Source of the DNA: Aselliscus stoliczkanus
Lineage: Eukaryota > Chordata > Mammalia > Chiroptera > Hipposideridae
NCBI GenBank assembly: GCA_033961575.1
Contig: CM066735.1
Location: forward strand, 85,377,449-85,441,448
Reading direction: 5' to 3'
Length of the DNA: 64,000 bases
Positions within the stretch are counted from its first letter, which is position 1. Every line of letters begins with the position of its first letter. Shown in pieces: positions 47,465 through 57,739 of this stretch. A program made the position numbers and the translations under genes. Below the pieces are notes generated by a model. It was not told the DNA's origin. It made no database searches and saw nothing but the letters and a program-made list of their open reading frames with translations.

Positions 47465-47967
47465 AGGCATCATTTTTGGCCATGAGTAACAGAGACCCAC
47501 AATGTAGCGAGACAATAGAAAATATGTATTGGTCTCTGCCCCTGGTGCCTGATATAGCACTTCCGAAACCTTTGTAACTTCTTGGGTGAGAGGAGGAGTG
47601 TCTTTTGTTCTAATGAAGCAACTCTGGGTAGGCTCCTGGATGGGTCCTGGATGAGGGCTGAGCACCAGAAAGACTAAGCCATGGTTAGAAGCTTGGAATT
47701 TTCAGCCCATCCCTATTCTCTTTAGAAGGGACAAGGGCTGAAAATGGAGTTGGTGATCTACCTTGCCTAGGTGATGAAGCCCCTGTAAAATTCCAAAAGC
47801 ACAGGGTTTGGAGAGCTTCCATGTGGGTGAACACAACCTCACTGGGAGGGTGATGCACTTAACCTTGGACTTCTAGCTTCCAAAATTATGAGAAAGTAAA
47901 TTTCTGTTCTTTAAGCCATCCAGCCTGTAGTACTTTGTAATGGCAGCTCCAGGAAACTAATACAGGG
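47465..47967 (+). repeat. MaLR-type LTR, sense
   Basis: The 3' part is diagnostic: GATGAAGCCCCTGTAAAATTCC, GAGAGCTTCCATGTGGGTGAAC, TTGGACTTCTAGCTTCC, AGAAAGTAAATTTCTG and GCAGCTCCAGGAAACTAATACAG. The 5' boundary is not sharp. Confidence 0.7.
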
Positions 47968-48465
47968 TTCAACTCAAATTGTTTGGGTCCCTACAATAAA
48001 TATAATCTCTTCTCTCATTTTCCTCCTAGGAAAGGAGCCACAATGCTTTGCATGATATTTTAAATTCATGGATCTGCAGAGGGAGGCTAAATTTTATATG
48101 TGGGCTAGTGTGGTCAAAAACTGTGAGATAATCCATGAACAGAGGAAGACAGAGGTAACTAAGCATTTAAATTCTTTCACCAAAACCCTTGTCAGGCCTC
48201 TGGGCTTCGGTATATGCCTGGGGTTTAAGCACAACTTATCTAGATCTTACATTTCCAGGTTATAACTTGATTACAACAGTATTATAACAACAATGATTTT
48301 GAAAGCCATCTTGTGGTAAGATCTACTTTTAAGCCCAAGGTGATATGGGTTGCACTCTTCCAGACATGTTTTCCCCTCTACTTCTCTTACCTTAGAGTTC
48401 TCCCATGCTGGAGCATCACATCTGGCTTCCAATTAAGGCCAGGTAGCCTGCCTGATATTATGGGA

Positions 48466-48494
48466 TTTTGTTTGTTTGTTTGTTTGTTTGTTTC
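48466..48494. repeat. GTTT tetranucleotide microsatellite
   Basis: Seven perfect TTTG units. No attached SINE body is recognised. Confidence 0.9.
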
Positions 48495-49423
48495 GGGAAA
48501 GGCCAACTCTCAAATAACAGTGAGTCACTTTCTCCTACTCTCTGAACCTTATGATGGGGAGAGTGAATGTGTGCGTGGGTCATTTTCCCACATGGCCATA
48601 GTATTATTTTGCTTTTGGCATGGTACCACCTTCAAAACAGCAGCCACAGATTGGGGCTTGGTCTCCAGACTTGATTTCCTACAGTGTAGCCACTGCTCTT
48701 GATGACTCATCTTTTTGCTGGCCAAGTGTGCAGTGGCCTGAGGCAGAGTGCTCTACCTGGGGCCCGGAGGATGTGTGAGGGGAGGACCCTTGTCATTTTA
48801 GGGTTAACATTTTATAGTACTACTATGGTCTGTCACTAATAAAGAGTGGGAAAGATTAGGGGGCCTGGGGAGAACACCCACCGATCATTGCTGGCAAAAC
48901 GCCTTGGATTACCTGTATCCCCCTGCAGGAATCAAGGACTTATTCCTCCAGCTGCTGAGAGTGCTGCTGGCAGATGGCCTCCAGCTGGTATTGCCTCTAC
49001 TAAAATGTGGCACCTTGCCCAAGGGCACTCCCCCTTCCCACAGGCAGTCCACATCTAATGCCCAATCGATGTGGGGGTGTCTGAAAGCCTGGCCCCTTCA
49101 TTCTTTTCTTGGGACAGCTCTGCAGGACCATCTCAGCTTCTGAACTGTCCACGCAGGTGGATGAGGCTTTCATTAACATGGCTTTGCAGTCTGACCTCTC
49201 CCTCTGCCCATTCCTGTTTCCTTCCATGGGTGCTGGTCCCAGTTGCACACCCCAGTAACTGTCATGCAGGCTCTTCATGTCAGAGTTGAGTTTCTGCAGA
49301 ACCGAACAGTGAAAACACCAATCTATAGTTGGTCACACCCATCAAGGAGGACCTGGGTGGAGCATACTTCTGCCTCTGGAAATGGGCACTCAGCCTGCAG
49401 ACCACAAGGTCAAAGAGCCTTAG

Positions 49424-49424
<1 letters not shown>

Positions 49425-49472
<48 letters not shown>
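49425..49472. repeat. TG dinucleotide microsatellite
   Basis: About 24 uninterrupted TG units, likely variable in the population. All frames through it are low complexity. Confidence 0.97.
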
Positions 49473-49474
<2 letters not shown>

Positions 49475-49797
49475 TGATATAACGGGGGAGAGAGAGACAG
49501 GGGTATGGATTAGAGTATTTGATTTTGCATTCTTCTCTAACAAGGCAGTCATCACCACATGTTTGAAACAAAATATTCACAGAAGAGAACACTTCGATGT
49601 TCTGACCCTCTGATAAGAATGGGCAGTAGAGGAGGAGGGATGGAATGCATTTTCTATCTCCAAGAATTTTTAAAGCTTTCAGAGTATGTGTATAAGTGGA
49701 CTACATGTAAATAAAATGAAATGCAGCATACCTAAGCTCACAGAATGGAGAAAATGAGGGTCATGGTTTCTGATTCTGACTTAAAGACCTTATACTT

Positions 49798-49830
49798 CAT
49801 TCATTCATTCATTCATTCATCCATCCATCC
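49798..49830. repeat. ATTC/ATCC tetranucleotide array
   Basis: Six CATT units turn into three CCAT units. The array ends only a few bases from the TA target of a mariner MITE. Confidence 0.92.
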
Positions 49831-49835
49831 ATTTA

Positions 49836-50075
49836 GATAGAGGATGCCAAAGAATGTATGCACATTTTAAGAGAGGAAAACTGTATTAAAATTGTAATAC
49901 TCAATATATACCAATAACAAAAGATGAATACAAGTCACGTTTGACTTCTGTAATTACAAGAGGTGCTCAAAGTGGTTACCATGTGCGTCCAGGCACTTCT
50001 GATTACAGCAAACTACTGCTTAAGCAATGTTGACCAAAGTGTCTACTTGTATACACTATTTTGGCACCCCTGGTA
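49836..50075 (-). mobile_element. Tc1/mariner-type MITE, copy 2
   Basis: A 240-bp element flanked by TA at 49,834-49,835 and 50,076-50,077, colinear with copy 1 at 14.0 kb throughout. The ends are GGATGCCAAAGAATGTATG and the complement of ATACACTATTTTGGCACCCC. The minus strand keeps the same transposase tail (NHFEHLL then stop), but a nonsense codon interrupts it upstream (GCT TAA), where copy 1 reads through. Confidence 0.88.
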
Positions 50076-50088
50076 TATTTCTCAAGTA

Positions 50089-50330
50089 TTTATTTATTTA
50101 TTTAGCTAGTTAGTTAGTTTTCGGAGGGATTCATTCCCCCCACCCCAGCCTTATTGAGATATAATTGATATATAACACTGTGTAAGTTTAAGGTGTACAG
50201 TGTGATGATTTGATACACATATATATTGAAAAATGATTACCACAGTAAGTTTAGTTAACACCTCTATCACCTCGCATAATATCATTTTTTTATGTGTATG
50301 TGTGGTAAGAACAGTTAAGATCTAGTCTTT
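50089..50330 (-). mobile_element. 5'-truncated older L1 3'UTR, antisense, fused to U6
   Basis: The plus strand reads a TTTA-rich tail, then CCAGCCTTATTGAGATATAATTG, AGTTTAAGGTGTACAGTGTG and TTACCACAGTAAGTTTAG, the antisense 3' end of an L1MA/L1MB-like element. The body stops where U6 begins. The flanking repeats TCAAGTATTTATT (50,082-50,094) and TCAAATATTTATT (50,436-50,448) enclose L1 and U6 together with one mismatch. Confidence 0.85.
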
Positions 50331-50433
50331 AAAAATATGGAACACTTCATGAGTTTGCATGTCATTCTTGTGCAGGGGCCATGTTAATCTTCTACCATTC
50401 CAATTTTAGTATATGTGCTGCCAAAGTAAGCCT
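50331..50433 (-). pseudogene. RNU6 pseudogene: U6 snRNA copy joined to L1 (chimeric retrogene), copy 2
   Basis: The minus strand is colinear with U6 from its first bases through GGCAGCACATATACTAAAATT, ACATGGCCCCTGCAC and TGACATGCAAACTCATGAAG to TTCCATATTTTT. It is complete at both ends, with about ten changes and a 2-base loss in the middle. It runs directly into the L1 3'UTR after the T run. It is more diverged than copy 1, so it is older. No snRNA promoter is visible upstream. Confidence 0.92.
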
Positions 50434-50435
50434 GA

Positions 50436-50560
50436 TCAAATATTTATTGAGAACCTATTAGGTACCAGACATCATGTTGGTTTTGAAGAAGCTTGATGGG
50501 CTCATATTTTAATGAGGGGATAGGGCCAGGGAGAGAAACAGATGAATAAATAATTACAAC
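50436..50560 (-). repeat. L2 3' end, antisense
   Basis: AAATATTTATTGAGAACCTATTAGG, AAGCTTGATGGGCTCATATTTTAATG and AAACAGATGAATAAATAATTAC are antisense L2. The U6-L1 chimera inserted into or at the edge of it. Confidence 0.65.
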
Positions 50561-50639
50561 AAAAGTCAAAAAGTTTGAAGACAGACTGTTGGTGCTGCTG
50601 TAGGAAAACAGGCATGATCGCCTGTTATTGGTCAGAGCA

Positions 50640-51140
50640 GAAATTAGTGGAGGATGTTTGGAGATATTTATCATAATTGCAAATGCACACACCTTTGGAC
50701 TCAGCAATCCCACTTCAGGGAGTTTATCCTAAGAAAATAAATATGGTACAAAATATCAGGAGCACAAGATTATTCATTTGCAGCATTATTTGTAATAAAT
50801 AAGACTGCTAGCAATCAACATGTCCCTGAATTATGGTACATGTATAGAATGGAAGACCATAGAGCTGTGTAAAAGAATGAAGCTTGATACAGAAAGTTCT
50901 ACAAAATATATGAAGGCACAAATGCAGACCAGTGTAAAAGGACTTGTGTAGAAAGGAAGGAAGAAAAGAATATATTAATGTATACATAGACATAGAATAT
51001 CTCAGAAAGAATTCTTAAGAAATTGTTAACATTAGTTGCTTCTAGGGAGGTAAACTAGGTGTCTATAGGATAGGATAATATATTCTTTTTACCTTTTAAA
51101 TTCCCAATCGTGTGAACCTATTACCTTTTCAAAACATATA
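50640..51140 (+). repeat. Old L1M 3' fragment, sense
   Basis: ACTCAGCAATCCCACTTCAGGG, TTATCCTAAGAAAATAAATATGG, TTTGCAGCATTATTTGTAATAAATAAG and AATTATGGTACATGTATAG follow L1M order. Dead. Confidence 0.8.
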
Positions 51141-51144
51141 TACA

Positions 51145-52620
51145 AGTTTAAACCACTTAAAACGAAATAATTACATTCAATGAGCAGGGTACCAATGGAG
51201 GTATGTATACAGTATTATTGGGGTGCTAAGTAGATTTGTGTGTGAATTTAAGACATCTGATCGGGAGACTTGGTGTCACACTAGATATCCTTTAATATCC
51301 TTAGAATCCTGTGCATCTCTGAAAATAAGGGGTTACATTACAGGATGCCTGAGTTCCTTTCAAATGCCATAATTCAGTGAGTCAGTGATGTCAAGAAACT
51401 GAAGGAGAGTTGGATGCAAAGGTTTGTATATGTGGGTGTGGGGAGGGCAGGCTTTAAAAATGACATGCTAGGTGTGTTCCCAACAACCATCCAAACAACA
51501 AGGAAGACAATTTGTACATGCATAGCTTCATCATGCAATGTGAGGCAAGCCACCTTTGTCTGCTGATGGCTGTAGTTACAGCCAGCTAGCTGCTCAGGTG
51601 TTGCTCTGCCTCTTTAAATCAAACCAAAGCAAGTAAATTTAGTACCAGAGTGGAAGGCTTCTGAATAATTAAAGATTTTTCCCCTTTGATTTCTTGATCT
51701 ATATGTTTCCATGAACACACCAGTTATTGTGTTTTGCTAGAGTCTCCTGCTGTGAGAAACATGCAACATTGAGACTTTGGTCATTGTTGGAAGTTTGAAG
51801 GAAAAAAGTTAACAAAGATGTATTAGGTGATTTATCTAAGTTTTTGATAAACCAGGGGAGAAATGTTACCAGCCAAGGAGTGGCAGTGGGAAAAATAAGT
51901 CAAGGCCAGAGACCAAAATAACCCACAGAAATGATGCTCGCCTGGAGCAAACAGGATGCCAACTGTGAGATGCTAGCCCAACTCCTTGCTAAGGCTGGGC
52001 CTCCCTCAACGGTGGTTGCCAAGCTAAGTCTGGGAAGGCTGTGCTTTTGAAAACTGCTGGAACTGAGGCAGACCCAGTCTACCGGCCAAGTATACTCTGC
52101 TCAGCCTGATTCACCAGAGTTCAGGGGCAGCTGGAGTTCTGGGTACCCCTCCCCTGGTTTCTTGCACAGAGTTTTGGTGACTTTCATGTGGTAAGATTTG
52201 CAAGGTGTTTCATTCCCAGTCTGAAAGGCTGAGTTTACACACGATTCACCCTTAATCCTTTTCTACTTTTATTCCCAGCCTTCCTGGAAAGTCCTCGGGA
52301 TGGTGCCTTAGGGAAGGGGACCCCCATTTGTTCATGTGTCCCTAGGCCACCCCCTGGGTGAGTTGGAATAGAGGGTGTCTGCTGTATACTTAGGATGGTT
52401 TCCAATGCAGAACTCATCTCCCCTCAGTCAGTTGGAAAGATTCCAGATTCCCAAGTTCAGATATCATTGAGAAGGGCATTCTGGGAGAGGCCTGTGTTCC
52501 TACCCCTTGTCCTTTGACTTGGGCCTCTGAATTTCAGGGTGACAATGAATCTGTTTCTTTGCAAACTAGGTCTTTTACATAACTAACTACACTACTCCTG
52601 CTGATGGTGAGGACTCCATA
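51145..52620. other. Single-copy-looking stretch
   Basis: I recognise no repeat or exon here. Confidence 0.4.
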
Positions 52621-52624
52621 CCTT

Positions 52625-52955
52625 TAAAAAACTTTTATTTTTTTATTGTGGTAAGAAGAAATGGACCATTTTAACCATTTTTAAGTGTATAGTTCAGTGG
52701 CATTAAGTACATTCACACTGTTGTGCAGCTGTCACTACCATCTATCTCTGGAACATTTTTATTTTCCCAAAATCAAACTCTGTATCCATTAAACAATAAC
52801 TCCCTACCCGCTTCCCCCAGCCCCAGGCAACTACTGTTCTCCTTTATGTTTCTCTGAATTTGACTAATCTAGGTTTTTCATGTCAATGGAATCATACAGT
52901 ATTTGTCCTTTTATAACTGGCTTGCTTCACTTAGCATGAGGTCTTCCAGGCCTGT
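52625..52955 (-). repeat. Old L1M 3' fragment, antisense
   Basis: ATTTTTTTATTGTGGTAAGAAG, TTAAGTGTATAGTTCAGTGG, ATTCACACTGTTGTGCAGC and AATGGAATCATACAGTATTTG are the antisense 3' end of an L1M. Confidence 0.82.
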
Positions 52956-52959
52956 CTGC

Positions 52960-55025
52960 TCTAGCCTGTCCCTCCTCCCACCCCCTCTTTGGATTTATTC
53001 TCATCCTCACAGGCTCTGTGCCTTCTCCTCTCACCGCTTTCCCCCCCGCTTCCCTTCCCCCATTCCATGTGGCACATACTCTCTGTGACCCTCACTCTGA
53101 GGTAAACCAAATCCTTAAACTAGTCACAGAAAGTGGCCTCCATCTTCTGCCAGACCCTTGCCCTAGAGCAGGGACACAGATCACATTCTCTAAAAGTGGA
53201 ACCTTGGCAAGAATTGCTTTAAGGTCACATCCTCACAGATGTTATGATAAGATTGTCAAGAAAGAAGAGAGGAGGCAGTAAAACAAAGGGGCAAGCCATG
53301 AGAGGGAGGTATCCCAGTTGCTGCCTCCTGACTTAATTGAAACCTGGTGTCCCCTTAGAGGTCACCATTCCCTGTAGCCTTTTCCAGGGAACTGTCTTCA
53401 TTTTCTCACCTGCCATCCACCATGGACAGCCCTCTCACCCCCAGACTGTTCCCTTCCCACCTTTGTGGAATTGTTCAGGGTTTCCCACATTATGGAACAA
53501 CAGAACCCTAGCAGTGGGGTGGCAGGGGCTCCACAAATATCAGTGAATTTCCTCAGGTCTTTATGTGTAACAGCGCGGAGGATGGGGGAGGGGCAGAAGC
53601 CAGCTAGCTGCATGGCAGTGCTGAGCCTGTGTGATGGGAAAGCATTAAAAAACCCTATTAAAAATATTACCTCTTTAATCTCTTAATTTTCTTCCTGTTA
53701 GAAATGTGAGAGCGGAAATATCTGGACACCCACTGGTTGAAGCTAAATGGAATTTTTTTTCTTGCTAGTCCCTACAGGTTGTTAATCAGGTATGCAGCAA
53801 TCACCAGGTGGATGACAGGTAACTGTCACAGAATCTGCTCAGGTTAAGAGTGACCCAGTTTTAATGAGGGAGGCCAACTCTGATTTTCTGTTATCGTACT
53901 TAATATGATTGGCCATTATTTCTAAGAAAAGGGAACTGTTGGCAGCCTCCTTGTGGGATTTCTCTGGAAGGGCTGTCTGCAGCTGAAATGTAGCTTATTC
54001 CTTTCATCAGCTACTCGTTGGGTCATTTGTGATTGATTGAATTAGACACTTACAAACAAATAAGCTATTTCCTACTTGATTCATCAAATAGTCCCTTTGT
54101 TGCCTGTTGGTTGTTATTTGCATTCTCAGTGTTAACTACCGATTAATGAAATCTTAGAATTGTATTTGAAACAGCTGAGTTCCATGCTAGTGTTTATATG
54201 GCTCCCATGTTCTGGTGTTTTGTTTTGATTTTTTTGTGTGTTGGGAAGGAGTGGGAAGTTATTTCTCTCTTAACTGTCATTGCAGATTAAGGCTGCACAA
54301 GGGCACGTTCCAGGGTGGTCTGGGCAGGGTTAAAAAGTCAAGAAGGAAGAAATAATTTGGTCTAAACGGGTTTGATGTCTTACTCAACCTCTGTTGCTTG
54401 GCACATTCTGAAAGCTGCCTCAAGGAAAGTGAGGTAGAAATGAACCTGAACAGAATAGTTACTGAATTCTAGAGTAACCTCAGCCATCTACACCTTGCCT
54501 CCTGTTGACCTGCTTCCCCACCTTGCCTCTGAGAGAGGGATCCTTTGGCCTCCCCCTTGGTAGACTTTCCATGCAAAATATCCTTGTTACCTGGAAATAG
54601 TCACTCTTGTCTCACCCCGTTCTCTGATGCTGCAGTACAAACGCTTATTTTTACAGCTTCCTTTTAAGGTGTAGAAAAAACGAGGCACCACCCTCATCGT
54701 GCATATACCCAGGCTTCAGCAACCTAGAAAATGAACATGGTTGAGTTCTCCCTTCTTGTCTTCTCCAAGCCTACCCAAAAGTCAGTTTCTTTACCGGAGC
54801 CTGGCCCCTTTTGCACACACCTGCCTGTGAGATCTAATCTGTGAAGTACACATTTGAAAGGGGAGGTTTTGTGTTTGCCAAGAAGCATTTTGTGTCAGTA
54901 ATTCGGTAATCTTTTAATTCAGGGATAAGGAAAGGGTTTGCTTTGAAGGAATGGAGGTGGGAAGGGTTAGGAGAATATATGTGAATGGGGCGTGAAGGGC
55001 TTACGAGTGCAGGGTCTGAAGCTGG
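52960..55025. other. Single-copy-looking stretch
   Basis: No gene or clear repeat. The forward frames at 52,903-53,686 are pyrimidine-rich but without domains or splice pairs. A CTCACCCC-rich block at 53,030-53,450 is GC-richer than its surroundings. Confidence 0.4.
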
Positions 55026-55029
55026 ACTG

Positions 55030-55440
55030 TGTATATCACGCGTTGTTTGGTGGGCTCTGAATCCTGGTGATCCTATGAATGAGTGACTCCTCAATGTCCT
55101 CTCCTCAACAGCCCTGCTCAGCCCCTGTAGACTCATGCCTCTGGCTTCTTTTATGGAGTCAACCCATCTTATATTTGGTCTCCATATTTTCCTGCTGCCT
55201 TCTATTTCCCTCGGCATTGCTGTCTTTTCCAAAGAACCCTGCCTTCTCATGATGAACCCAAAGTAGGACAGCTTCAGTTTTGTCATTTTTGCCTCCAGTG
55301 ATGTTTCAGGCTTAATTTGCTCTAGGACTCACTTGTTCTTCTCTGTTGGTGGTCCAGGGTATCCATAGAGTTCTTTTCCAACACCATGTTTCAAATGAAT
55401 CAATTTTTTTTCCTATCAGCCTTCTCCACCGTCCACTTTC
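55030..55440 (-). pseudogene. RTE/BovB-like LINE, 3' coding remnant
   Basis: On the minus strand two frames together hold the end of an RTE-clade reverse-transcriptase protein. The upstream frame (ending at 55,312) has IDSFETWCWKRTLWIPWTT, the downstream one (from 55,286) has KLKLSYFGFIMRRQGSLEKT and the RWVDSIKEA...MSLQGLSRAVEE block. This is the known C-terminal order of RTE/BovB elements (FE.WCWRR...IPWT, then KLKLxYFGHLMRR...SLEKT). A stop and a frame change separate the two halves and a second frame change follows at about 55,090. It is therefore inactive. It could be an ancient mammalian RTE or a horizontally acquired BovB; I cannot tell which. Confidence 0.8.
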
Positions 55441-55479
55441 ACAGCTGTACTTAGTATTAATAATTAGGAGTGCGAAGGT

Positions 55480-55740
55480 ATGGATGATGGACTGCCTGGT
55501 TGGAATTCCAGCTCTGCCATGTGTTAGAGTGACTTTGAATAAATTATTTATCTCTCTGTGCCTCAGTTTCTTTTCTAGAAAATGCGATTGTAACAGAGAT
55601 TTCTTTATAGAGTTTTTGTAATAAGAATATAGGATATTACGCCATGTAAATGGGTTAACATAGCACCTAGGGTCTGGCACACTTAATAAATGCTGGCTAT
55701 TCCTGCAATCACCATCGTCATCACTATCATTATCACTCAT
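55480..55740 (+). repeat. MIR SINE, sense
   Basis: GGACTGCCTGGTTGGAATTCC, AGCTCTGCCATGTGTTAGAG, CTGTGCCTCAGTTTCTTTTC and TAACATAGCACCTAGGGTCTGG follow the sense MIR through to its LINE-related tail. Confidence 0.85.
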
Positions 55741-55741
55741 T

Positions 55742-55835
55742 GGCTAGACTATAAAATGCTGGAGGACAGGAACTAGATGAGCATAGGAGGAGCTCAGTAA
55801 ATGTTTGCTGAATGAGTGAATAAATGTCAGTTAGT
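55742..55835 (+). repeat. L2 3' end, sense
   Basis: ACTATAAAATGCTGGAGGACAGG, GAGCTCAGTAAATGTTTGCTG and GAATGAGTGAATAAATG are the terminal L2 motifs. It directly follows the MIR, whose own tail is L2-derived. Confidence 0.7.
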
Positions 55836-56029
55836 GTTAGACTTTTAGGACTGATTCTTGAGGTTTCCCTTTGTTTTCCTCCTTCCATCTTAACAACAAT
55901 AAAAGAAAAAATATAGTTTTGGAAAGAAAAGAAGATAAAATACTCACCTATGATCTCACCAAACTATTCATCCTTCTCAATTTTCTTTATTTCTATCTCA
56001 TCCTTTTAATAGTAGATTATAGTTCAAAA

Positions 56030-56475
56030 AATATTTACTGCCTTACCTCCACTTCCATGGGAAAAGTATGTGTCCTTGATTAGTTGATATTGAACTTGGC
56101 CATGTGACCTGCTTTGGTCTCATAGGGTGTGGAGTATACTTTCTCATCCCTTTATTCTGGGCTCAGCCATATACTTTATTTTGATCAGTGGGATTTTATA
56201 ATGTAATAGAATTTGAAGTGCACTTATGCAGTTGGGCTTGCCCTCTTGTTGCACGGTCATTGCCACAGGAAGCACTTCTTTCAGCTAGCTGTTGTCCTTT
56301 CAGTCTGAGCCCCAGAATGGGTATACATGGTGCAGCCCTGAGTCCAATCTGCATCAAGAAGACATATCCAGTTAGACTGTTGCTCAGATAAAACCAGTCT
56401 AAATGTGTAGGCCTGTAGCCAGTAGCAGACATATAAAAAGTAAGTGCTTATTGTTTGTTATGCAGCAATAACTGA
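56030..56475 (+). repeat. MLT1-type LTR, sense
   Basis: CTTGGCCATGTGACCTGCTTTGG, ATCAGTGGGATTTTATAATG, TCTTGTTGCACGGTCATTGCC and TTTGTTATGCAGCAATAACTG fit an MLT1-class LTR. Confidence 0.65.
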
Positions 56476-56540
56476 CCAATATGCTTATAAAAGATGAGCA
56501 TAGTTTGTACATGGGCACGACCAAAACATAATACTATTTT

Positions 56541-56738
56541 TTTTTAGATTTTCTGTAATGTTATTATTATTTTTTTAATTAATTAATTTGCTTTTTACAA
56601 CACAGTGCAATTGTTATACTTTTTACTCCTCAAAGTGACAATCCCCCTCCCCCAATCCACCGCCCCACTCCCCCCCATATCATCCATAGCTTTTACAATT
56701 TCCTTGACTCCACTCCCACACTGTACTCCACATCCTGT

Positions 56739-56774
<36 letters not shown>

Positions 56775-57095
56775 TCAATCACAGTTAATATACGATATTA
56801 TACAACATCAGCTTCAAGTGTACAGTGCAGCAATCAAGCCTCTACCCCATCCATGAAGTGGTCTCCCCAACAAGATATGCAACCACCTGGCACCCCACAA
56901 AATATTCATAACATTATTAATTATATTCCCAGAACTGCCTTTCATATCCCTGTGGCAATATTGTAGTTACCTATTTATGCTGTCTAATCCCTTCCCTTTC
57001 TCCCTCATCCCCACCCCCATCCCAACTTGCAACCATGAGTTTTTCCTCTATATCTGCTTGATATGATTTCAATCTTCTTAAATTTACTGAGACTT
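56541..57095 (-). mobile_element. Internally deleted L1, antisense, 18-bp TSD
   Basis: The plus strand reads the 3'UTR of the same L1 subfamily as at 16.4 kb (ACAACACAGTGCAATTGTTATAC, CCATCCATGAAGTGGTC, CCCTGTGGCAATATTGTAG) to about 57,055. It then jumps to 34 bases (57,062-57,095) that equal ORF2 DNA at 20,109-20,143. About 3.2 kb of L1 is therefore missing between them. The TSD AAAACATAATACTATTTT is perfect at 56,523-56,540 and 57,096-57,113, so the deletion was present at insertion or arose after it inside a single unit. A TA microsatellite lies at 56,741-56,771. Confidence 0.9.
56741..56771. repeat. TA dinucleotide microsatellite inside L1 3'UTR
   Basis: About 15 TA units where the related L1 copies have a short TATATATA block. 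Confidence 0.93.
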
Positions 57096-57239
57096 AAAAC
57101 ATAATACTATTTTATATTTCACTTTAATCAAACTCTGTATCCATTAATGTATGATAGCTAGGTTTCTCTATGTTGCTATACAGTTTTTGTAATTTTCAAC
57201 TTGCAGCATAAAAATTGATTAAATTTATCACAAAATAAT

Positions 57240-57735
57240 AATATAGTAATATTGACTTATATATTGAGGACTTAGTTTGTGTCAGGTACAATGTCTTACA
57301 TACATTTAATCCTTTCAACAATCCTAGGAGGTAAACCTGACTCACCATTCCATAGTCTCAAAGCCACAAGTGGTGTGCCATGCATTTGTGAATATGGACT
57401 CTGGAACCAGACTGCCTGGGTTTAAATCCCGGCTCTGCCACTTCTTAGCTGTGTTACCTTGGGAAAGTCACTTAAACTCTCATGTCTCAGTTTCCTGACT
57501 TATAATGATAATGATAATAATACCTACCTCAATAGAGTTACAGTTGTGAAGTTTTAATGAGTTAATATATCTATACATTTAGACTAGTGTCTGACCTATA
57601 GAATTTGTGTTAGCTATTTTTACTGTTGAGGTAAATGAATTTCAGAGAGACTAACAGCTTGCTCAGAGTCATATAGCTAGTAAATTATAGTAAATCAGCT
57701 GTGTCACCTAGCTAGGGTACTTTAATGATTCTCAC
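57240..57735. repeat. Three MIR fragments in alternating orientation
   Basis: 57,250-57,380 is antisense (GTGTCAGGTACAATGTCTTAC, AATCCTAGGAGGTAAACC). 57,385-57,610 is sense (ACTGCCTGGGTTTAAATCCC, GCTGTGTTACCTTGGGAAAG, CTCAGTTTCCTGACTTATAATG). 57,615-57,735 is antisense (AATGAATTTCAGAGAGAC, GCTCAGAGTCATATAGCTAG). The middle copy is the best preserved. Confidence 0.82.
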
Positions 57736-57739
57736 ATTA

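Noticed and set aside
49243..49613. Frames with CV or HT dipeptide runs
   Set aside because: Produced by the TG microsatellite at 49,425-49,472.
50331..50433. Functional U6 snRNA gene
   Set aside because: About ten changes including ones in the conserved central region, no promoter and fusion to an L1 3'UTR.
55312..55740. 142-codon minus frame as a host gene
   Set aside because: Its C-terminal part is an RTE LINE remnant and its N-terminal part crosses a MIR.
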